22,982 nt of DNA, taken from positions 1 through 22,982 of the forward strand of contig NW_003144377.1 in the NCBI RefSeq assembly GCF_000003605.2. Direction: 5' to 3'. Below are positions 12,015 to 20,172 of the stretch, piece after piece. Origin of the DNA: Saccoglossus kowalevskii. Lineage: Eukaryota; Hemichordata; Enteropneusta; Harrimaniidae. The position numbers and the translations under genes were made by a program. Positions within the stretch are counted from its first letter, which is position 1; each line of letters begins with the position of its first letter. A model generated the notes under the pieces. That model made no database searches and was not told the origin of the DNA. It saw nothing but the letters and a program-made list of their open reading frames with translations.

Positions 12015-13105
12015 GCACAAAGACGGCAACACAACAGAGCCTATGCGTGACCAAGATAAAAGGGCGGTGGTATATGTGTGAATTTATATGTGCTCAAAGA
12101 CGGCGACACGACAGAGCCTATGCGTGACCAAGATTAAAGGGCGGTGGTATATGTGTGAACTTATATGTGCTCAAAGACGGCGACACGACAGAGCATATGC
12201 GTGACCACGATTAAAGGGCAGTGGTATATGTGTGAATTTATATGTGCTCAAAGACGGCGACACGACAGAGCCTATGCGTGACCAAGATTAAAGGGCGGTG
12301 GTATATGTGTGAACTTATATGTGCTCAAAGACGGCGACACGACAGAGCATATGCGTGACCACGATTAAAGGGCGGTGGTATATGTGTGAACTTATATGTG
12401 CTCAAATGCGGCGACACGACAGAGCCTATGCGTGACCAAGATTAAAGGGCGGTGGTATATGTGTGAACTTATATGTGCTCAAAGACGTGGACACGACAGA
12501 GTCTATGCGTGACCAAGATTAAAGGGCGGTGGTATATGTGTGAACTTATATGTGCTCAAAGGCAGCGACACGACAAAGCCTATGCGTGACCAAGATTAAA
12601 GGGCGGTGGTATATGTGTGAACTTATATGTGCTCAAAGACGGCGACACGACAGAGCCTATGCGTGACCACGATTAAAGGGCGGTGGTATATGTGTGAACT
12701 TATATGTGCTCAAATGCGGCGACACGTCAGAGCCTATGCGTGACCAAGATTAAAGGGCGGTGGTATATGTGTGAACTTATATGTGCTCAAAGACGTGGAC
12801 ACGACAGAGCCTATGCGTGACCAAGATTAAAGGGCAGTGGTATATGTGTGAACTTATATGTGCTCAAAAACGGCGACACGACAGAGCCTATGCGTGACCA
12901 AGATTAAAGGGCGGTGGTATATGTGTGAACTTATATGTGCTCAAAGACGGCGACACGACAGAGCCTATGCGTGACCAGATTAAGGGCGGTGGTATATGTG
13001 TGAACTTATATGTGCTCAAGACGGCGACACGACAGAGCCTATGTGTGACCAAGATTAAAGGGCGTGGTATATGTGTGAACTTATATGTGCTCAAGACGTG
13101 GACAC
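12015..13105 (+). repeat. 1.1-kb duplicated block, copy 2
   Basis: Counterpart of 2999–4100, with ACAAAGCC at 12573 and CACGTCAGAG at 12723. About five substitutions separate the copies, for example GTCTATG near 12500. This copy also carries the five single-base losses at 12975–13093 that copy 1 lacks. Confidence 0.8.
12975..13093 (+). other. Cluster of five single-base losses in short runs, likely assembly error
   Basis: Three successive units are 75, 75 and 76 bp long. The losses are CCAAG to CCAG and TTAAAGGG to TTAAGGG (12975–12984), CTCAAAG to CTCAAG (13018), a lost base in GGGCGGTGG (13063) and CTCAAAG to CTCAAG (13092). Each can be read as the loss of one base from a short run. In the rest of the 22 kb I found one 4-bp and four 1-bp changes, so this density is exceptional. 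The paralogous units at 3929–4160 are intact. The likeliest cause is unpolished long-read consensus; a real mutation cluster is less likely. Confidence 0.7.
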
Positions 13106-13164
13106 GACAGAGCCTATGCGTGACCAAGATTAAAGGGCGGTGGTATATGTGTGAACTTATATGT

Positions 13165-13626
13165 GCTCAAAAACGGCGACACAACAGAGCCTATGCATGA
13201 CCAAGATTAAAGAGCGGTGGTATATGTGTGAACTTATATGTGCTCAAAGACGGCGACACGACAGAGCCTATGCGTGACCAAGATTAAAGGGCGGTGGTAT
13301 ATGTGTGAACTTATGTGTGCTCAAAGACGGCGACACGCCAGAGCCTATGTGTGACCAAGATTAAAGGGCAGTGGTATATGTGTGAACTTATATGTGCTCA
13401 AAGACATGGACACGACAGAGCCTATGCGTGACCAAGATTAAAGGGCGGTGGTATATGTGTGAACTTATATGTGCTCAAAGACGTGGACACGACAGAGCCT
13501 ATGCGTGACCAAGATTAAAGGGCGGTGGTATATGTGTGAACTTATATGTGCTCAAAGACGGCGACACGACAGAGCCTATGCGTGACCAAGATTAAAGGGT
13601 GGTGGTATATGTGTGAACTTATATGT
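13165..13626 (+). repeat. Six-unit cassette, copy 3 of 4
   Basis: Again 39 units after copy 2 (3001 bp because of the net -2 bp of indels between them). It has CACGCCAGAG but the normal CCAAGATT, and one GACGTGG unit has become GACATGG (near 13404), a CpG-type change. A TGTG unit and then type II domain 2 follow. Confidence 0.8.
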
Positions 13627-13703
13627 GCTCAAAGACGGCGACACGACAGAGCCTATGTGTGACCAAGATTAAAGGGCGGTGGTATATGTGTGAACTTATA
13701 TGT

Positions 13704-14473
13704 GCTCAAAGGCGGCGACACGACAGAGCCTATGCATGACCAAGATTAAAGGGCGGTGGTATATGTGTGAACTTATATGTGCTCAAAGACGGCGACACGA
13801 CAGAGCCTATGCGTGACCAAGATTAAAGCGCGGTGGTAAATGTGTGAACTTATATGTGCTCAAAGACGGCGACACGACAGAGCCTATGTGTGACCAAGAT
13901 TAAATGGCGGTCGTATATGTGTGAACTTATATGTGCTCAAAGGCGGCGACACGACAGAGACTATGCATGACCAAGATTAAAGGGCGGTGGTATATGTGTG
14001 AACTTATATGTGCTCAAAGGCGGCGACACGACAGAGCCTATGTGTGACCAAGATTAAAGGGCGGTGGTATATGTGTGAACTTATATGTGCTCAAAGGCGG
14101 CGACACGACAGAGCCTATGCATGACCAAGATTAAAGGGCGGTGGTATATGTGTGAACTTATATGTGCTCAAAGGCGGCGACACGGCAGAGCCTATGCATG
14201 ACCAAGATTAAAGGGCGGTGGTATATGTGTGAACTTATATGTGCTCAAAAACGGCGACACGACAGAGCCTATGCGTGACCAAGATTAAAGGGCGGTGGTA
14301 TATGTGTGAACTTATATGTGCTCAAAGACGGCGACACGACAGAGCCTATGCGTGACCAAGATTAAAGGGCGGTGGTATATGTGTGAACTTATATGTGCTC
14401 AAAGACGGCGACACGACAGAGCCTATGTGTGACCAAGATTAAAGGGCGGTGGTATATGTGTGAACTTATATGT
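13704..14473 (+). repeat. 10-unit (770-bp) higher-order repeat, copy 1
   Basis: Ten units in order: GGCGGCG/GCATG; AAAGCGCGG; TGTG with GGTCGTA; GGCGGCG with GAGACTATG; GGCGGCG/TGTG; GGCGGCG/GCATG; GGCGGCG with CACGGCAG; AAAACGGCG; plain; plain with TGTG. The next ten units repeat this order. AAAGCGCGG lies at 13825 and 14595 and GAGACT at 13957 and 14727, both exactly 770 bp apart. Confidence 0.9.
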
Positions 14474-15244
14474 GCTCAAAGGCGGCGACACGACAGAGCC
14501 TATGCATGACCAAGATTAAAGGGCGGTGGTATATGTGTGAACTTATATGTGCTCAAAGACGGCGACACGACAGAGCCTATGCGTGACCAAGATTAAAGCG
14601 CGGTGGTATATGTGTGAACTTATATGTGCTCAAAGACGGCGACACGACAGAGCCTATGTGTGACCAAGATTAAAGGGCGGTCGTATATGTGTGAACTTAT
14701 ATGTGCTCAAAGGCGGCGACACGACAGAGACTATGCATGACCAAGATTAAAGGGCGGTGGTATATGTGTGAACTTATATGTGCTCAAAGGCGGCGACACG
14801 ACAGAGCCTATGTGTGACCAAGATTAAAGGGCGGTGGTATATGTGTGAACTTATATGTGCTCAAAGGCGGCGACACGACAGAGCCTATGCATGACCAATG
14901 ATTAAAGGGCGGTGGTATATGTGTGAACTTATATGTGCTCAAAGGCGGCGACACGGCAGAGCCTATGCATGACCAAGATTAAAGGGCGGTGGTATATGTG
15001 TGAACTTATATGTGCTCAAAAACGGCGACACGACAGAGCCTATGCATGACCAAGATTAAAGGGCGGTGGTATATGTGTGAACTTATATGTGCTCAAAGAC
15101 GGCGACACGACAGAGCCTATGCGTGACCAAGATTAAAGGGCGGTGGTATATGTGTGAACTTATATGTGCTCAAAGACGGCGACACGACAGAGCCTATGTG
15201 TGACCAAGATTAAAGGGCGGTGGTATATGTGTGAACTTATATGT
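14474..15244 (+). repeat. 10-unit higher-order repeat, copy 2
   Basis: Repeats 13704–14473 with about four differences: GTATATG versus GTAAATG, AAAGGGCGG versus AAATGGCGG, a 1-bp insertion at 14899 and GCATG in the AAAACGG unit. A third copy starts at 15245 but leaves the pattern at the next unit, which begins GATCAAAGG. Confidence 0.9.
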
Positions 15245-16938
15245 GCTCAAAGGCGGCGACACGACAGAGCCTATGCATGACCAAGATTAAAGGGCGGTGG
15301 TATATGTGTGAACTTATATGTGATCAAAGGCGGCGACACGACAGAGCCTATGCATGACCAAGATTAAAGGGCGGTGGTATATGTGTGAACTTATATGTGC
15401 TCAAAGACGGCGACACGACAGAGCCTATGTGTGACCAAGATTAAAGGGCGGTGGTATATGTGTGAACTTATATGTGCTCAAAGGCGGCGACACGACAGAG
15501 CCTATGCATGACCAAGATTAAAGGGCGGTGGTATATGTGTGAACTTATATGTGCTCAAAAATGGCGACACGACAGAGCCTATGCGTGACCAAGATTAAAG
15601 GGCGGTGGTATATGTGTGAACTTATATCTGCTCAAAGACGGCGACACGACAGAGCCTATGCGTGACCAAGATTAAAGGGCGGTGGTATATGTGTGAACTT
15701 ATATGTGCTCAAAGACGGCGACACGACAGAGCCTATGTGTGACCAAGATTAAAGGGCGGTGGTATATGTGTGAACTTATATGTGCTCAAAGGCGGCGACA
15801 CGACAGAGCCTATGCATGACCAAGATTAAAGGGCGGTGGTATATGTGTGAACTTATATGTGATCAAAGGCGGCGACACGACAGAGCCTATGCATGACCAA
15901 GATTAAAGGGCGGTGGTATATGTGTGAACTTATATGTGCTCAAAGGCGGCGACACGACAGAGCCTATGTGTGACCAAGATTAAAGGGCGGTGGTATATGT
16001 GTGAACTTATATGTGCTCAAATGCGGCGACACGACAGAGCCTATGCATGACCAAGATTAAAGGGCGGTGGTATATGTGTGAACTTATATGTGCTCAAAGG
16101 CGGCGACACGGCAGAGCCTATGCATGACCAAGATTAAAGGGCGGTGGTATATGTGTGAACTTATATGTGCTCAAAAACGGCGACACGACAGAGCCTATGC
16201 ATGACCAAGATTAAAGGGCGGTGGTATATGTGTGAACTTATATGTGCTCAAAGGCGGCGACACGGCAGAGCCTATGCATGACCAAGATTAAAGGGCGGTG
16301 GTATATGTGTGAACTTATATGTGCTCAAAAACGGCGACACGACAGAGCCTATGCGTGACCAAGATTAAAGGGCGGTGGTATATGTGTGAACTTATATGTG
16401 CTCAAAGACGGCGACACGGCAGAGCCTATGCGTGACCAAGATTAAAGGGCGGTGGTATATGTGTGAACTTATATGTGCTCAAAGACGGCGACACGACAGA
16501 GCCTATGTGTGACCAAGATTAAAGGGCGGTGGTATATGTGTGAACTTATATGTGCTCAAAGGCGGCGACACGACAGAGCCTATGCATGACCAAGATTAAA
16601 GGGCGGTGGTATATGTGTGAACTTATATGTGATCAAAGGCGGCGACACGACAGAGCCTATGCATGACCAAGATTAAAGGGCGGTGGTATATGTGTGAACT
16701 TATATGTGCTCAAAGACGGCGACACGACAGAGCCTATGCGTGACCAAGATTAAAGGGCGGTGGTATATGTGTGAACTTATATGTGCTCAAAGACGGCGAC
16801 ACGACAGAGCCTATGTGTGACCAAGATTAAAGGGCGGTGGTATATGTGTGAACTTATATGTGCTCAAAGGCGGCGACACGACAGATCCTATGCATGACCA
16901 AGATTAAAGGGCGGTGGTATATGTGTGAACTTATATGT

Positions 16939-17554
16939 GCTCAAAGACAGCGACACGACAGAGCCTATGCGTGACCAAGATTAAAGGGTGGTGGTATATG
17001 TGTGAACTTATATGTGCTCAAAGACGGCGACACGACAGAGCCTATGCGTGACCAAGATTAAAGGCTGGTGGTATATGTGTGAATTTATATGTGCTCAAAG
17101 ACGGCGACACGACAGAGCCTATGCATGACCAAGATTAAAGGGCGGTGGTATATGTGTGAACTTATATGTGCACAAAGACGGCGACACAACAGAACCTATG
17201 CGTGACCAAGATAAAAGGGCAGTGGTATATGTATGAACTTATATGTGCTCAAAAACGGCGACACAACAGAGCCTATGCGTGACCAAGATTAAAGGGTGGT
17301 GGTATATGTGTGAACTTATATGTGCTCAAAGACGGCGACACGACAGAGCATATGCGTGACCACGATTAAAGGGCGGTGGTATATGTGTGAACTTATATGT
17401 GCTCAAAGACGGCGACACGACAGAGCCTATGTGTGACCAAGATTGAAGGGCGGTGGTATATGTGTGAACTTATATGTGCCTAAAGACGTGGACACGACAG
17501 AGCCTATGCGTGACCAAGATTAAAGGGCGGTGGTATATGTGTGAACTTATATGT
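16939..17554 (+). repeat. Long duplicated block, partial copy 3
   Basis: Eight units matching 1767–2382, 197 units apart. By eye I find a single difference over 616 bp: GTATGAAC instead of GTGTGAAC near 17231. It is closer to copy 1 than copy 2 is, since it keeps GACAGCG. Confidence 0.85.
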
Positions 17555-18078
17555 GTTCAAAGACGGCGACACGACAGAGCCTATGCGTGACCAAGATTAA
17601 AGGGCGGTGGTATATGTGTGAACTTATATGTGCTCAAAGACGGCGACACGACAGAGCCTATGCGTGACCAAGATTAAAGGGTGGTGGTATATGTGTGAAC
17701 CTATATGTGCTCAAAGACGGCGACACGACAGAGCCTATACGTGACCAAGATTAAAGGGCAGTGGTATATGTGTGAACTTATATGTGCTCAAAGACGGCGA
17801 CACGACAGAGCCTATGCGTGACCAAGATTAAAGGGCGGTGGTATATGTGTGAACTTATATGTGCTCAAAGACGGCGACACGACAGAGCCTATGCGTAACC
17901 AAGATTAAAGGGCGGTGGTATATGTGTGAACTTATATGTGCTCAAAGACGGCGACACGACAGAGCCTATGCGTGACCAAGATTAAAGAGCGGTGGTATAT
18001 CTGTGAACTTATATGTGCTCAAAGACGGCGACACGACAGAGCCTATGCGTGACCAAGATTAAAGGGCGGTGGTATATG

Positions 18079-18906
18079 TGTGAACTTATATGTGCTCAAA
18101 GACGGCGACACGACAGAGCCTATGCGTGACCAAGATTAAAGGGCGGTGGTATATGTGTGAACTTATATGTGCTCAAAGACGGCGACACGACAGAGACTAT
18201 GCGTGACCAAGATTAAAGGGCGGTGGTATATGTGTGAACTTATATGTGCTCAAAGACGGCGACACGACAGAGCCTATGCGTGACCAAGACTAAAGGGCGG
18301 TGGTATATGTGTGAACTTATATGTGCTCAAAGACGGCGACACGACAGAGCCTATGCGTGACCAAGATTAAAGGGCGGTGGTATATGTGTGAACTTATATG
18401 TGCTCAAAGACGGCGACACGACAGAGCCTATGCGTGACCAAGATTAAAGGGCGGTGGTATATGTGTGAACTTATATGTGCACAAAGACGGCAACACAACA
18501 GAGCCTATGCGTGACCAAGATAAAAGGGCAGTGGTATATGTGTGAATTTATATGTGCTCAAAGACGGCGACACGACAGAGCCTATGCGTGACCAAGATTA
18601 AAGGGCGGTGGTATATGTGTGAACTTATATGTGCTCAAAGACGGCGACACGACAGAGCATATGCGTGACCACGATTAAAGGGCGGTGGTATATGTGTGAA
18701 TTTATATGTGCTCAAAGACGGCGACACGACAGAGCCTATGCGTGACCAAGATTAAAGGGCGGTGGTATATGTGTGAACTTATATGTGCTCAAAGACGGCG
18801 ACACGACAGAGCATATGCGTGACCACGATTAAAGGGCGGTGGTATATGTGTGAACTTATATGTGCTCAAATGCGGCGACACGACAGAGCCTATGCGTGAC
18901 CAAGAT
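18079..18906 (+). repeat. 828-bp block, copy 2 of an identical pair
   Basis: Identical by eye to 2599–3426. Identity stops at 18907, where this copy has GATAAAAGGGCAGTGG and the other has GATTAAAGGGCGGTGG. That point is the recombination junction described for the chimeric unit. Confidence 0.9.
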
Positions 18907-18940
18907 AAAAGGGCAGTGGTATATGTGTGAACTTATATGT
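18864..18940 (+). repeat. Chimeric 77-bp unit marking a recombination junction
   Basis: The left part (AAATGCGGCGACACGACAGAG) matches the unit at 3384 and the right part (GATAAAAGGGCAGTGG) matches the unit at 9394. Sequence to the left follows 2599–3426 and sequence to the right follows 9431 onward. In the 9.3-kb context these two features sit in two successive units, at 9317 and 9394. Here they are fused into one, as expected for an exchange between misaligned units. Confidence 0.8.
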
Positions 18941-20095
18941 GCTCAAAGACGTGGACACGACAGAGCCTATGCGTGACCAAGATTAAAGGGCGGTGGTATA
19001 TGTGTGAACTTATATGTGCTCAAAAACGGCGACACAACAGAGCCTATGCGTGACCAAGATTAAAGGGTGGTGGTATATGTGTGAACTTATATGTGCTCAA
19101 AGACGGCGACACGACAGAGCATATGCGTGACCACGATTAAAGGGCGGTGGTATATGTGTGAACTTATATGTGCTCAAAGACGGCGACACGACAGAGCCTA
19201 TGTGTGACCAAGATTAAAGGGCGGTGGTATATGTGTGAACTTATATGTGCTCAAAGACGTGGACACGACAGAGCCTATGCGTGACCAAGATTAAAGGGCG
19301 GTGGTATATGTGTGAACTTATATGTGCTCAAAGGCAGCGACACGACAGAGCCTATGCATGACCAAGATTAAAGGGCGGTGGTATATGTGTGAACTTATAT
19401 GTGCTCAAAGGCGGCAACACGACAGAGCATATGCGTGACCACGATTAAAGGGCGGTGGTATATGTGTGAACTTATATGTGCTCAAATGCGGCGACACGAC
19501 AGAGCCTATGCGTGACCAAGATTAAAGGGCGGTGGTATATGTGTGAACTTATATGTGCTCAAAGACGTGGACACGACAGAGCCTATGCGTGACCAAGATT
19601 AAAGGGCGGTGGTATATGTGTGAACTTATATGTGCTCAAAAACGGCGACACAACAGAGCCTATGCATGACCAAGTTTAAAGAGCGGTGGTATATGTGTGA
19701 ACTTATATGTGCTCAAAGACGGCGACACGACAGAGCCTATGCGTGACCAATATTAAAGGGCGGTGGTATATGTGTGAACTTATGTGTGCTCAAAGACGGC
19801 GACACGCCAGAGCCTATGTGTGACCAAGATTAAAGGGCAGTGGTATATGTGTGAACTTATATGTGCTCAAAGACGTGGACACGACAGAGCCTATGCGTGA
19901 CCAAGATTAAAAGGCGGTGGTATATGTGTGAACTTATATGTGCTCAAAGACGTGGACACGACAGAGCCTATGCGTGACCAAGATTAAAGGGCGGTGGTAT
20001 ATGTGTGAACTTATATGTGCTCAAAGACGGCGACACGACAGAGCCTATGCGTGACCAAGATTAAAGGGTGGTGGTATATGTGTGAACTTATATGT
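18901..20095 (+). repeat. 1.2-kb duplicated block, copy 2
   Basis: Counterpart of 9431–10625. It begins inside the chimeric unit and ends before 20096, where this copy enters the type II lead-in (TGTG unit) but copy 1 continues with an AAAACGG unit. Confidence 0.85.
19634..20095 (+). repeat. Six-unit cassette, copy 4 of 4
   Basis: Lies 84 units after copy 3 and inside the 1.2-kb duplicated block. It shares CCAATATT, CACGCCAGAG and GATTAAAAGG with copy 2 and has a private CAAGTTTAAAG. A TGTG unit and type II domain 3 follow. Confidence 0.8.
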
Positions 20096-20172
20096 GCTCA
20101 AAGACGGCGACACGACAGAGCCTATGTGTGACCAAGATTAAAGGGCGGTGGTATATGTGTGAACTTATATGT

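Larger units (their letters stand above)
9009..13703 (+). repeat. Type I domain 2 of the array
   Basis: Type I units resume with the string AAATGCGG, GACGTGG, GGCAGCG, CCACG and AAATGCGG, also present at about 5082–5740 (51 units earlier). This domain holds four of the array's small indels: single-base insertions at 10722, 11362 and 11518, and the cluster of five losses at 12975–13093. Two copies of the six-unit cassette (10164 and 13165) lie here, exactly 39 units apart. Confidence 0.8.
13704..16938 (+). repeat. Type II domain 2 of the array, with a 10-unit higher-order repeat
   Basis: Forty-two units dominated by GGCGGCG with GCATG or TGTG. The first 20 units are two tandem copies of a 10-unit higher-order repeat (annotated separately), and a third copy starts at 15245 and then drifts. 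Private markers include CACGGCAGAG units and units beginning GATCAAAGG (15322, 15861, 16631). One 1-bp insertion lies at 14899. The domain ends at 16939, where a GACAGCG/GGGTGG unit opens a copy of the block first seen at 1767. Confidence 0.85.
16939..20172 (+). repeat. Type I domain 3 of the array, a patchwork of older blocks
   Basis: This domain is largely assembled from segments found elsewhere in the array. 16939–17554 matches 1767–2382, 18079–18906 matches 2599–3426, and 18901–20095 matches 9431–10625. The joint between the last two falls inside the chimeric unit at 18864–18940. No small indels were found in it, and unit spacing is exactly 77 bp throughout. Confidence 0.8.

Noticed and set aside
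12888..13200. Overlapping open frames of 91 codons (plus) and 79 codons (minus)
   Set aside because: Both depend on the five run-shortening losses at 12975–13093, which are probably sequence errors. The intact paralogue at 3929–4160 is closed.
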